From assembly GCA_038087015.1 (NCBI GenBank), contig JASBNA010000020.1, positions 434,001 through 498,000 of the forward strand: a stretch of DNA of 64,000 nt. Reading direction: 5' to 3'. Of the stretch, positions 1-11,446 are shown in pieces. Position 1 is the stretch's first letter, and each line of letters begins with the position of its first letter. Origin of the DNA: Cerrena zonata. Taxonomy: Eukaryota > Basidiomycota > Agaricomycetes > Polyporales > Cerrenaceae. The translations under genes and the position numbers were made by a program. The notes under the pieces were generated by a model. It saw only the letters and a list, made by a program, of their open reading frames with translations. It did no database searches and was not told where the DNA came from.

Positions 1-31
1 TTATCACAAGGAGAAGGTCGCCGCCGTCAAG
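1..31 (+). pseudogene. Edge fragment of a TKL-like kinase (beta-3 strand)
   Basis: Frame 2 at the window edge reads YHKEKVAAVK and is followed at 32 by a GTATCA splice donor. The other kinase-like genes here have the equivalent segment at the same exon position (SQYQKKKVAVKQL near 1120; NRYRGNKVAVKRV near 25600; SEYQEKRVALKQL near 27420). This is therefore the end of an exon carrying the ATP-binding lysine strand, with one extra alanine. I do not find the next kinase exon (Trp-Arg ... His-Pro-Asn-Ile) downstream before 660, so the copy is probably truncated. The rest lies outside the window. Confidence 0.5.
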
Positions 32-663
32 GTATCAAGTGCGATGTACGGTGTGCTATCGTCATCATCTACGTTTTCTTCTTCCCCATGCTATGCAATT
101 ACGACCCTGTCATCGAAGCCTGCGATCTGGGCGTGTAAACCTTGTGTCTTCCTGACGATGAGATTCGTCGTACTGCAATCCTGATGTCAGTTCATGTCCA
201 AGCTTGACCTCCTGTGACTATTTCATCGATAGACCCGGAAATTGTGCGAGATGGTGTAGAAGTCTTCTCGTACGTCTATAGTAGTACCTACAATTCCCTA
301 ATGTTTCAATCCTTGAATGCGACTGCTATCATGCAAGTTACAAGATACTTGAATGCGTTTGGAGTTATAGCATTGCGTAGTACTATGAGTATGCACAGAG
401 ATTTTTTGTGTGAGCTCTGTCCGGCGCTACTGATTGGCACGTTCCCGACATCGTGCTAGTGACGCTTGCTGAAGTTGTGCCGCAACTTGATCCTCTGTAC
501 GGTCATTTCCTTCTTAACGCGAACGAGACCATTCTTCATATCTGCGTACTATGGACAATTCATCTTTCCTATCTAAAGCGAAAAGTAAATTCGCTGACGG
601 TGTGGTACGAAGCAAAACGGTTCTTTCGGCCGTCAGTACTAGTCTAGATTTCGGTAATAATGC
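32..663. other. No gene recognised
   Basis: Only short open frames occur here (for example 214-459 and 453-647), none with a recognisable domain or a run of consistent splice sites. It may be the decayed remainder of the kinase cut at the left edge plus the upstream region of the next kinase-like gene. Confidence 0.4.
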
Positions 664-2086
664 ATGTTGATGCCTAGGAAGTTTAGAAATTCGGATCTGG
701 CGTTTTCGATGCCGCAGTCTTCAGCCCTTCACGAATAAGCCGTGGCAATGTCTTACAGATTGTGAACAGATTGTTAGATGGCGACAGCGAAGCAACGGGC
801 GAGCTCGAAAGTCTAAAAGGAGAAAACGCCAGGAAAGCCCTTGATGTTATACAAGAGGTAACACTCTCGATATGTGCTCCCTGAAACGTGTGGCTGACGT
901 GTCCTAATTCTAGTTCTTAGATCATAACATTGATATCTCTGCTACTGAGACGGATTGGGGAATCCCATTATCGCCTGGTGTCCGACTAGTGCAGTCTATG
1001 GTGAAACTATCGCAGCTGTCTGGCCAATATCCTTCCCATTTCTTCGTTAAGGTCAATCCTCCATTAAGTTCTAAATCCAACCTAACAGTTGTGCGTGGAG
1101 GCTTTCAAACAGAAGTGTTTGTAAGTCAATATCAGAAGAAGAAAGTTGCTGTCAAACAGCTCCGTATGATCGCCTGGAGATTATTAGAACCTCAACGACA
1201 GATCGTACAAAATGTAGGAGTGCAAACTATAGATCTACTCATGCTTATGCGTACTAATAAGCTATCAGGAATTCTACCTGGCCTGCTTGGAATGGCGACA
1301 ATTTCGCCATCCCAATATCCTACCCATTTATGGGCTACTAGCGGAAGCGAGACAGCCTACGCTCATACTTCCGTGGCGTGAACGAGGAAATATTCGATGT
1401 TACTTGCAACAACCTGATGTACAGGTCGATGTCAAACAACGGATGAAATGGGTAAGTCTGTTCAAATGTTGTTACAAGATCACCGTTTTCGACATATCTA
1501 CAGATATCGGATATAGCCAACGGACTCTTTTACATGCACAGATGTCGTGAGTGTCATGGGAATTTGAGAGGGGTACGGCATTCTTCATCAAATTGTCTTC
1601 GCCCCGCATATCTGACGACGGGGTGGCGTTATCATTAGGACAAGATTCTCATTTCGGATGAGAATGTTGCCCAGATTACTGACATTGGAATGAGTCGTTT
1701 CCGGAAATACTGGTCTGAAGACATTATACCTGGAGTTGAACACAGTGATAGGTGGACTGCTCCGGAGGTTCTCGGGGGAGCGAACCCATCCACATTCTCT
1801 GATATGTTCTCATTTGGGCTAGTCTGCATTGAGGTAATGTGATCTTTCTAGTAGGTATTGAACCTTGCTGACTTCGCTTTCTCAGATATTCACAGAAGCC
1901 ATCCCATTTCCTGAATATTTCTCTATGGGGGCTGCTGACAAGATATTACTAGGTGAATATCCATGCCAACCAGAGAAGATGCCTGATGATCTTTGGAAGT
2001 GTGTTGAACAGTGTTTACATCCTCATCCATACCACAGACCATCTATATACACAGTTTTAAAGGGAAAGTTCTTTCATATTGATTGA
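664..2086 (+). CDS. TKL-like pseudokinase, paralogue 1
   Basis: This is a protein-kinase-like fold whose catalytic loop is altered. The exons read: an N-terminal helical segment ending KALDVIQE (about 786-859), then after an intron FLDHNIDIS... with the lysine strand KKKVAVKQL (914-1210), then EFYLACLEWRQFRHPNILPI (from about 1271), PWRERGNIRCYL, then ISDIANGLFYMHR...HGNLRG (about 1504-1560). A further exon has ILISDENVAQITDIGMSRF and APEVLGG...SDMFSFGLVCIE, and the last exon begins at IFTEAIPFP and ends at the TGA at 2084-2086. The HRD catalytic aspartate is Asn (HGN) and DFG is DIG, so phosphotransfer is unlikely although the ATP-site lysine remains. The start is uncertain; an ATG at 664 is the best upstream candidate if a short first intron is assumed. 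The gene converges on the kinase-NYN gene with an 81-base gap. Paralogues lie at 24.7-26.1 and 26.5-27.9 kb. Confidence 0.7.
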
Positions 2087-2167
2087 TTGTCAGTTTGTTG
2101 TTACTACTTAGATGATCAAGTATATAGAGACTTGGATTGTTCCTACTAGTTTTATTATTTACATACA

Positions 2168-4525
2168 TCAGAATTGCAAGTACTGGCTGAACATGTCCAG
2201 AGTGTGAAAGCAGACTGAAGAGCTTCCAGTACTTGGTGAGTTGTACCACTTTGTGTCCATAACAGTACTGCTCATCCAAGCAAATACTTCAACCTTCCAT
2301 CCTGCATCAAGTAGTGGCATGATACACTGAGAAAAGTGTGAGTCATCTAACCAACCATGTTCTCCACCTGAAAGGATAACCAAGGTACCTGAGGGTCCAG
2401 AATGGGATCCAATGTCACATATCTTTTGTGACACTACATCTGTATCCCTTATTATGTTATCAACAACCTTTATAACACTATAGCCCAGGTTTCTGAAGTT
2501 GTAGGTAAAGACTGGGTTGCTTGTATCAGCAAATAGAAATCTCCCAGCTACTACACGCCCCCTTGTCAGAATAAGATGCAGAGAGTGAAAGGGAAAGGAT
2601 GAGAAATTGAGGTTTTTGGTCCCATAGTTCTTATACAGCCCATCTAGCAGGGATATCCTAGGTTTAAAAATGAGAAAGAGGAAAAGAAGTAGCAGATAGC
2701 AAAAAATGATACTTACTCATCTACCAGGATGAAATTGGGATTTTCTGAATAGCCTATAGGTTGATCATTCCCATGTGACAGAGGAGACAGGTAAGTTTGG
2801 TCCTTGGGAAACCATCGAGAGAGAATATCAAGAAGCTTTTTGTCAGGTGAGGTAACACTATGGGAAGATACTGGAGAAACCCTGGTTTTGTTGACAGTGC
2901 CACTAGCCCAAGCCTGGTTTGGAAATTTGCCTGTGACCTCATATATCTTCAGATAGTCAAAGACATGCTGGATGCTGGGTCTTTCCTCAGGCAAGCTGTT
3001 CCACCAGTGATCCAGCTGTTCAAACAGTTCTGCAGGCATAGAGTCTGGTTTGTGAGGTCTTTCACCATGGTTCCCAACAGCCTGAGCCACATTATGATTT
3101 GCTTCTATATGGTCGAAAGGTTTCAGCTCTTTGCTAAAGAACTAAAGCAACCAATCAGTAGTTATCACACACCACAAGAATTTTCAGAGTAACTACATAC
3201 CTCAATGCATGTCATAGCAAATGAGTAGACATCACTGGCAAAGGTAGGTCGAGTCAGTCTTCCTACTAACCCCCGCTTTGGCAAGAGTAATTCTGGGGCC
3301 AACCAACGCGGGTTTCCTGCACGTTCGGAACCAAACTCCCCAGACCATTCACCTTCAAAGACAGACAGTCCAAAGTCTCCTATCTTTACCACACCTTGAC
3401 TATTGAGGAATATGTTAGACTGAAAAAAAATTGATCAATTGGACATTGAAAACCTTCAGCTTGAAATATTACATACACCTCTAATGTCACCATGTACAAT
3501 CCTGGGACCCATAATGTGTAAGTAGACCATGCCATTTGCAACCTGTTGCAGCTAACAGATATATAAATAAAAGCAGACTGCTCCCAACATCATAACACAC
3601 TCACCCAATTGATCTTGTCTACTAGTATCTCGTGGGGGTTACTCTTTTTACTCTTGAATAGAAATGTGTTTATATCGCCTTTGTCCATCCAGAGAAGGAC
3701 CATGCCTAGGTCCGAATGGCTTGTACCTGCTTCTACTCCAAGAAATGGTACAATATTTGGATGAGATAGGTTGCACCATAATAACGCTTCGCGTGATATA
3801 TCCTGATAAGAACCAGTATTTAGATGCGTATCTTAGTCCAATCAACTGCAAACGTACAAGGAGCATATCCATTTGTTTCTCTTCAGCATTGCCGCAGAAT
3901 CGTTGTTTTTGCAGACGTTTAACGACCACTGCTCGTCCTTGTAATTTAGCTCGATGAATAGTGGCGAACCCTCCAGACCCGATGTACTGAAACTCGACTT
4001 CCTCAGGTTGAACATAGACACTTTTTGGTATGATCTCGGACTCTCGTGATAGCTTGGCCATCAACGGAATGATCATCCAGCGGTCAGCATTGCGATGTTC
4101 CGTAGGAACTGCTTGCCAAAAGCTACGATCGTCAAACAACTGGAACATAATTGGGATCGTTGAACGAGAAGACCGACGGGATGTATCAGATATTCTAATT
4201 GACGTACACTTTGCATCTCACTCATTGCTTTCTCAGCATCGTCATCCCTCAACTTTAAGAGTTCGCAGTTCTCGAAGGTCGGTTCCTTGATGGCGACGAG
4301 AATATCTTCGCGCAGCCTGAGGTCCGGTTGTGGAAGAAATTCCTGCTCCCTTGACTGCAGAGTCTCCTTCGACCCGGTGTCATCGCGGTCACGCCACACC
4401 TCCAGCGTACTTTCACTTGTTGTCCCGGACAGAGTCTTCTTCAATTTCGATTTCTATGAAATATTCTGACCCACTATATTTTTGTCGGGTCGAAGATGTC
4501 AACTTACAAACTTTTTCAGCAACAT
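2168..4525 (-). CDS. Protein kinase fused to a C-terminal NYN/PIN-like domain
   Basis: The ATG at 4525-4523 gives MLLKKF, a clean intron (4507-4454) and KSKLKKTLSGTTSEST. The kinase domain has a glycine loop (GSGGFATIHRAKL), a lysine strand (AVVVKRLQK), ISREALLWCNLSHPNIVPFL, a catalytic loop VHGDIRG, an activation segment KIGDFGLSVFEGE, APELLLP, ASDVYSFAMTCIEV and ERPSIQHVFDYLK. All key catalytic residues are present (Lys, HGD, DFG), so unlike its neighbours it should be active. After a linker of about 80 residues, one last intron (about 2719-2660) splits FILVDE from ISLLDGLYKNYG. This is followed by RNLGYSVIKVVDN, DTDVVSQKICDIG, TLVILSGGEHGWLDD and AGWKVEVFAWMSS. That order matches the Rossmann-like NYN/PIN nuclease fold: first-strand Asp, central Asp-rich helix, SGD-type loop and final strand. 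The usual SGDxD loop reads SGGEHG, so one or more metal-binding Asp are missing. Stop is TGA at 2168-2170. The kinase call is strong; the NYN call is by motif pattern only. Confidence 0.72.
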
Positions 4526-5149
4526 AACGATAAGACTGTTAGAGAAGCAATGCCAGTGGAAGTGGGGAGGAAGTTGATATGGTTCCGACCTACCCACGAA
4601 CAGCACGCGTTATACGCACTTTGATCTCGAAACGTTTCCGCCGTATCATCGAGGACATCTCGAGGATCTGTGCCTCGAGGTACTGATTCTTTCTAAGGGA
4701 ACAGAACCGAAATGGTAGGTATGGCCCTACTGTGATGATGGATAATACTGGTAATACCGCGTGTTCACGTTGAATGTAAGACGTCGATGAGCAGCATGCT
4801 ACTTATAGGAAATCCACACCGAACCACGGGTGAGACGTGCTATCGATCGCTTGTCAAGTATGCTTCTCTTCAATGCAGAGGATGCGACGATCGGAATACG
4901 ACGATTGGAACGGTATATTACAATTGAAGGATATGCAGCTGGCTGATGAGTCGAGATCATCGTCAACCGGCAGAATAGACAAAATGAAAGGATTACCAGA
5001 GTCAGGGAAGGTGATCTAGAGCGTTTCGAATGTGTTGTACCTGTATAACCATAAGAATAAGTGTCGCAGCTCGGAGGTGGCGCAACGTCGAATCGGAAAC
5101 CAGCGAAAATACACAGAGAATTATCATATAGCACAGTCGACCACCTCAT
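4526..5149. other. Upstream region of the kinase-NYN gene; no gene seen
   Basis: This lies between the start of the kinase-NYN gene and the 3' end of arginyl-tRNA synthetase. Open frames here (4799-5149 minus, 4837-5019 plus) overlap each other and show no family motifs. It probably holds the promoter of the kinase-NYN gene and the terminator of the synthetase. Confidence 0.4.
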
Positions 5150-7361
5150 TTACATTCGATCCAATGGTCGGATAGTAAGCAGCCTCATCGCCGCGCCAAG
5201 TACGTCCCTAGCTCTCAAGAACATCCACATCCTCGCCCTGGCCTTCTCCTTGTCGGGTTCTCCCTTGACAAGGACATATTCCCAGGCACTCGAGATAGCA
5301 TGTGTCAGCTTGAAAGCAAAGTGGACGATAGTACTGGGCTCGGACTTCTCCATGGCAGCTTTGACGACGCCCGGATAAGTACTGAGATGGAAGATGATCT
5401 CGCGAGCGGCGCGTTCGGTGAGAAGGTCAGGTGTTAATTTGGTCGGGAGAAGGGAAAGGGAGGAGTTCGGGGTTCTTTCGCTCGATAGACGAGAGTCGAG
5501 CGTGTTGGTATTGGAGGTAGGGGCCGGTGTCGCCCTCGAATGAGAGCATTCGTTGCCAGTTAAATGCGTAGTTGTTGATTCTGGTAAACCGATACTTTTA
5601 GTTGTTTCCAAGTCAGAGTCGAAACATTCAACTTACCGCTTAGCAGTGAAATCCTGGATTTTGATTCCAGAGATACCGTTCTCCGCGGCAACGAACTTGG
5701 GGATCCTCGACCTGGGCTAGCTTGTCTGCATTTTCGCTCATCTTTTCGTAGATGACGGACGCAGACTCCTTCATGAGTTGACTCAGAAGACAACGGTACC
5801 CTTTCCTAGTACTCATACCAGTGACGAGACCATAGTTGATATGCTCGAGGTCCTTTGCCCATGGGAATTCCATCAGTTCCAGGACTTTGAAGAATTGTGC
5901 AAGATGCAGATCCTGTTGAGCAGATACGACGTAGATCATCTTGTCGAACTTGAACTTCTCGTATCGCTCGATGGCACCGCCGATATCTCGAGTGAGATAA
6001 ATCGAAGTTCCGTCTGATCGAAACAAGTAATAGACCGTCGTCAAAGATGATAGAAATGTCTTACCCTTTTTCCTGAGGACGGCCTTGCCCATCTTCCACT
6101 GCTCAAGGTTGACCAACTTCATACCATCGTGGTCCTCAATTAACCCTAGCTCGTCCAATCGGGTGAGGGCTTTGTCCTGCCACTCCTTTCCGACCAGACT
6201 CTCGCCGAGGTAATGATCGAAATGGACATTCAATCTGTCGTACTCCTCAGTGTACTTTTTGACCGACAGTTCTCGCCAGACCCGCCAATCTTTCAAAGCC
6301 TCCTCGTCACCGTCTTCCATTCGCTTGAACCACTTGGCTGCTTCGACTTTGACGTTAGGGTCGGCCTCCGCATCCTTGTTGATCTTGACGTAACTTCGAA
6401 TAAATGTTGAATAGCATCCTTTTCGAGGTCTTCCCTGTTGCCGTATTTTTCAAAGCCGACAGCGATAAGCCCAAACTGTCTCATAATTTTAGTATTAGAA
6501 TCCACAATACGTAGAAAGAAAGCGCACCTGGGTTCCCCAGTCACCAAGGTAATTGATCGACACAACCTCCCATCCACAAGCCTTGTAGAGGTTGGCAAGG
6601 AAGGCACCAATAATCGTACTACGCAAGTGTCCGACATGGAAGGATTTGGCAATGTTCGGTGATGAGTATTCGATGATGACCTTCTTGCCCTTTACCCAGA
6701 GTATTGATACCATACTCTGGTTCGCCCGAGGCAGTGTTATAGGTGAGGTCGTTGATTTGATTGAGGGTGAGGCGGTTCAGCGTGGTCGTTCGGACTTGGA
6801 AGTGAAGGAAGATTCCTTCTGAGACAGCGCTCTCAATCCACTCATTGGGTTGGAACTGATATCCAATTCAATCACAAATAAACCATAATTAGTGACTGCT
6901 TAACGTAAAACAATAGATCGAGGGCTCACTTTCTCGATAACCTGTTTGGCAAATGCATCAGGCTTTCCCTTGAGTTTAAACCTGGGAAGAGCGACTGTAA
7001 AGTCATTGCCCTTCTTTCCAAAGTCAACACCGTCGTAAACTTGGTCAATGGTCAGAGTAGGGATCCCATCAACAATGATTTGGGCAATCGCCACCCTGAA
7101 GAGATCCAGGACGCTTCGTTCAGGATCGGTTGCGGCAACATGAGGTAGCTTAGGCAATTTGGCTAGGAGGGGACCCATTGAAGGTGAGAGCTTTCCCGTT
7201 TCTTCCGACATATTGGGAGGGGTTATGCTTTTGCAAGCAGCAAAGTTTTGGATGCGAATATGAGATACAGAAGGGTTGGTGCGCAGAGAATACAGCGAGT
7301 TTAGAGGATAATATACACGGCGAAGGGGGGTAAGAGCTCGTCGGAGGAATAATGAAGCCAC
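5150..7361 (-). CDS. RRS1: Arginyl-tRNA synthetase, frame broken by several one-base shifts
   Basis: This is a class I aminoacyl-tRNA synthetase that charges tRNA-Arg. The N-terminal exon (7361 down to about 6930) ends FAKQVIEKV. The next exon carries [19 protein letters not shown], then [14 protein letters not shown], the HIGH-type motif [12 protein letters not shown] and NYLGDWGTQ. Further exons hold [59 protein letters not shown] (the KMSKS-equivalent region), [31 protein letters not shown] and a DALR-type anticodon-binding tail ending LTIRPLDRM. Protein conservation continues through the whole gene, but the frame changes by one base near 6685, 6390, 5797, 5786, 5693 and 5470, with no splice sites there. 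This could be assembly error or a recent pseudogene (see findings). The first 30-50 residues are Arg/Ser/Leu-rich, with a second in-frame Met (MSEETGKL), which suggests dual mitochondrial and cytosolic products. Confidence 0.9.
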
Positions 7362-7963
7362 CCTGATCGTCTTTGGTTTGGCACTTTTATTTTGTCTATC
7401 GATTTCGGAGTCACGATCCCCTTTTGCCTCGATCGCGTTGACTCACGCGACTATACACTAGTTGCTTGATATAGCAAGTCTAGTGTTTGAGCTAATTCGA
7501 TGAGTGACGTTATGACGTTGGCAGCTTGAGAATAAGTTCTGAGTAGTAGCTATGTTATGACGGCAGTGTGCTGGTCGGGATCCAGAGAGTTGGCAAGATG
7601 ACCGCGTATCCAGATCTGGAGGCGTAACGAGATTCGCCAAGATTTTACATAACCGAAATCAGGAGTATTGAAAACTCGCGAACAAACATTGAATTTGTTG
7701 TATAACACGATAAAACAGACTACGAGACAAAAGGCAACATACTATCTAGGGAGGGTAATACTCTATGGTGGGATCTGGTTGGGATTTGGAAATAGGTTTT
7801 ATATAGTACACGGAGACAATCAAATTTGGGACGTTGGGAAGGTTATTAGAGTCGAGAATCCAAAATCCGGAGATAACAATATTTGAAAAGGAGGCATAGG
7901 GATAATTTGAGACGTATCGAGATAATTGATAATAATTTCGACGGAGTAGCGGAGTAGAATCGT
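7362..7963. other. Upstream region of RRS1; no gene seen
   Basis: This AT-rich stretch lies between the start of arginyl-tRNA synthetase and the 3' end of myo-inositol oxygenase. Short frames such as 7668-7886 and 7746-7970 have no recognisable content. It should contain the synthetase promoter and the oxygenase terminator. Confidence 0.4.
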
Positions 7964-9254
7964 TTACCATTCAATGACAGCAGGGAAGAATTTGGCAATC
8001 AAGCCTTGGTAATATGGCTTCAGCTTCTCAGGGTCAACGAGATCGTCGCTCTTGCTGTACAAATCATATGGGTTGAAAGCCCTGACAGCCTCGAGAGCAC
8101 GCTCATCGGAGGCGTTGGTCAGGTGTGCGTATGCACCCTCACGGTGCCATCTGACGGTAGGAAAATTAGTCAAGTTTAGAAGTATCGAAAAGAAGCCTTA
8201 CGGGTAGAAGCTATGGTATCGGATCATATAGAGGGCATCGTCGGGAAGAGTGCTTTGGTTCTTCAAGACATGGTACAAGTACTGAAGACGACGAGTTAGG
8301 GCTAATCGGAATTGCGACGGAATAACGATTCTCTCACCTCGTCATGGCCCCAGGAGAGCATGACATTGTCCAAGCCACAGTTTGGCTGGTAGACACCATA
8401 TTCGGTAGAGTAGACGGGATCACGAGAGTCTGGGTTGTCTTCGAAGGTTTCCGGGTAGATGATCTTATCGGAGAACTTGCAGCCGACAACGAAGGTGTCA
8501 CCAACGACATCCCATTGACCCCTAGAAGCATAAACATATTAGAGATGCATCTTTGCGGTAGTAGGGTGCACATACTCAGAGCCAAAGAGGTAGAGAAGTT
8601 TGCCAAGATCGTGGACCAGGCCAGCAACTTGCATCCATTCCGGCTTGTCGTCGCGGCGAATAGCCTCGGCGGTCTGAAGCAAGTGCTCGATCTGAGACAC
8701 GCTAGTCTATCGTAGGAAAAAGGTGAGCGGTGATGAAGACTACGATACCAGTAGATTGCCTTACGTCAGGGTCGGAGTCATCGACAAGGGTGTTCAACTT
8801 TTCCATGGCCTCCCAGATACCTGGAAATATTGCAGTCAGGAATAATGATAGGGACATTAGTAAAATAATATTCTTACCCATCCGTGCCCGCACGCTCTTC
8901 TTGAAGTTGGCACGAATTTGGAGGTTAAATTCAACGGTTTGTTTCTCTGCAACGTTGTTAACGATACATAACGGTGCCTGGCGCTGTCCGACAACATTGA
9001 CTCACCATGTTGCTCCTTGTAAAAATTCTTGACGCGGTCGCAGGCAGCTTCGAATTGACGGAACTGTTCCTTGTCCTTTGTCTTGTCGAACTTCGAGTCC
9101 TCTGCCCAGGCACGTTCCTGGGACCCCTTCAGCTTATTGACTGAAAAAAGCGGCCATGGTTGGTGTCACTGGAAGTCAGCTAAGAGGTATAACACATGCC
9201 TTCGTCAACGGCATCAGAAACAACCTCCAAGGCGTGAGCATCAACGAGACGCAT
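7964..9254 (-). CDS. MIOX: myo-Inositol oxygenase
   Basis: This cytosolic non-haem di-iron enzyme cleaves myo-inositol to D-glucuronate. The ATG at 9254-9252 gives [18 protein letters not shown]. The next exons read [67 protein letters not shown] and [16 protein letters not shown]. Next come the metal-site segment [19 protein letters not shown], then [49 protein letters not shown] and [15 protein letters not shown], ending [10 protein letters not shown] and TAA. All MIOX landmarks are present (His-Asp-Leu-Gly, Ser-Trp-Gly-His-Asp-Glu, Tyr-His-Ser-Phe-Tyr-Pro) and the frame is intact across about seven introns. The first intron appears to use a GC donor (GCATGT). Length fits the family (about 310-330 residues). 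Confidence 0.93.
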
Positions 9255-11446
9255 TGTAACAAAATAGTTGGGTGATGAGGTGGCGGGGGTTGGTGAAGTG
9301 GGAGAGCGAATGAAAGAGTGGCAGTTTGAAGCGGTTTCTCGGTTGCGAGTTGGTTGCGATGATACTCAAAAGTTTTAAAATGAAAAAACAGTGCCAAGAT
9401 TAGTCAGGATTGACGCCAACGCCACTCGAGCCAGAGACGGGATGAAGAGGACGATGATGAGAGTGGTAAACATGATAGCCTTTTATCCATCCTCTTGCAA
9501 GTGGAGACAAACGAAGGATTTAGGAGCATCTTGACCACAAGACATCCCCAAAAGGGGGTCATCACTCACTCGGTCCGATTTTCCGAGGCAGATTCTATCA
9601 ACGCCGGGTGGCAACTGCAGCTTGAGTGCGATACTCAGCAAGTCAGCTGCAGTACATTACATTGCGGGGTGAGACTTTTGTCTATTTATTGCGGAAATGA
9701 ATGTTTTGATTATCAAGGGTGCTCCCGGAAGGCGAGATGGGGTCGAGACCTTTTACCCCGCATACTTCCCCACCAAAGTTCCAAACGTTCTCAATTGCCG
9801 AGTTACAGGACATTCTCGAACGCTTGTTTTGCTGTCACCTGCCAGTGTCCACTGCTCTCGATGGTGTTTCTGCGTTGCATAGAATTCGGTCCGTATTCGC
9901 CATCGTTTTTATGTTCCGAAGCGGTTACTCACTTCGCAGTACGACATTGGGTGACTTTTAGACTCTCCCCATAGTTCCCCGTACCTGTTTCTCTCACTCT
10001 ACAGGTTGATAAATTCCTGAAGACCGATCGACTCGAGAGTCATCGGTACTAAACTGATCGGTGGCATGTCGGATTTGAAGAAGTAGGTATGCCTTATTAT
10101 CCAAAAGTCGGATTATGAGCCGGAAGACATTGTGATAACACACACCGCTTGGCTTGATGTAACACCTTCGGGTTCTTTCTTTCTCATATCGTCATAAGAT
10201 CGTGGACCCAGAGACGTTCGTCATGTCACACGTCTTACACGGACTGTATTAGATCCCACCAAAACTACCACCCAAATAGACTGTCTCGTAATTCCTCTAA
10301 CCAACGGAGCATTGCTAATAGTTCTTCAATTGAAACCATGCCCTTGGTCGACGTCAGGCAATAGGTCATCCAAGATCATACACGATATTTACCGGACCAT
10401 TGGCCCGATTTTCCGAGGTGTTAGCCACACTGCTTGCTCCCGCGAAGGCAGTTGACCGTGTGTTATCCACTGTAATGCACGTTCTCCAACTGGTCGAAGG
10501 CACAATACGTGTCCACAAGAGCTTCGACAACTGACCACCACTCGGAACATCTGTCCGAATGGTCCGACCGTATTCCATTTCAACTAGTATTCCCCGCACA
10601 ATCACACAAGAAACTCACTTTTCTTACCCCACATCACGTCGATTCATTCTGTTTCGTGGGTCGACAACGTTCCCCGTTGTAGACATGACTCTCCCTACGA
10701 CTTGGGTCCAATTTCAACCGCAAAATGATTTTTCCAAGCAAGTCCTCTTCCTGTGCAGTTGACGACCTGTGACGAACGATATATTACACGTAAACGCGGC
10801 GTAAGGAACTATAATGGCTGTCAAGCTCCAGATATCCATGTCAGAAACTTCTCCCTTCAATCCAGCTTCCCATGACGGCCCGCTCCTGCATTTCTGTATG
10901 TGCTAGTTCAACGACATCTCACAGCCATTCGTTCGGATGCTCGGTAAACGTACCGAAAGGTTTTGGTTGGCATAAGCTCGTCTAGGCAAATATGTTGACA
11001 TATACATCCCCTGTCGAACCATCGTTCGCACAAGCACGAGAACACCGCAGCTCAGAACGTTCTAATATACACATCTAGACCGGTCATGATGTGCCGGAGA
11101 ACTCAAGCTGTGGGTTCATGATGGAGGACAGGTCAACAGAAGCGTTGGCCGCTAATACAGTCCGCTTTATAATAATTGCTAGGTCATGGCAGTTCCAAGA
11201 TATTCTGGTCATTGGAGCATCTTTTCAATCAGTTCTGATAGTGAGTAACGAGCCTGGTTGCCCCTCCACTCCCCGTTTACTGTAAGTCACTGATGGTCGA
11301 TGAGCGTGGAGAACTTAGCAATCACCCATTCCGATCTCTTGAGGTCATGTTATTTGGGATAAAAGGTCGACCATAGCATTGTAAAATTAACGACCAGAGA
11401 AAAAATAAATATACACTAGACACTCATCCAATGGTTACCACCCTCT
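9255..11446. other. 2.2 kb without a recognised gene
   Basis: This separates inositol oxygenase from the SET-domain gene. Several short frames exist (9495-9974, 9719-9961 on plus; 10366-10605 on minus), all mutually overlapping. The 9719-9961 frame contains PKFQTFSIAELQDIL, which has a protein-like look but matches no family I know. No splice-linked coding series or RNA gene could be supported. The left end must hold the oxygenase promoter. Confidence 0.35.

Noticed and set aside
9495..9974. 159-codon plus-strand frame as a gene
   Set aside because: Overlaps two other frames of similar length, has many Cys/Ser and no domain; not separable from chance.
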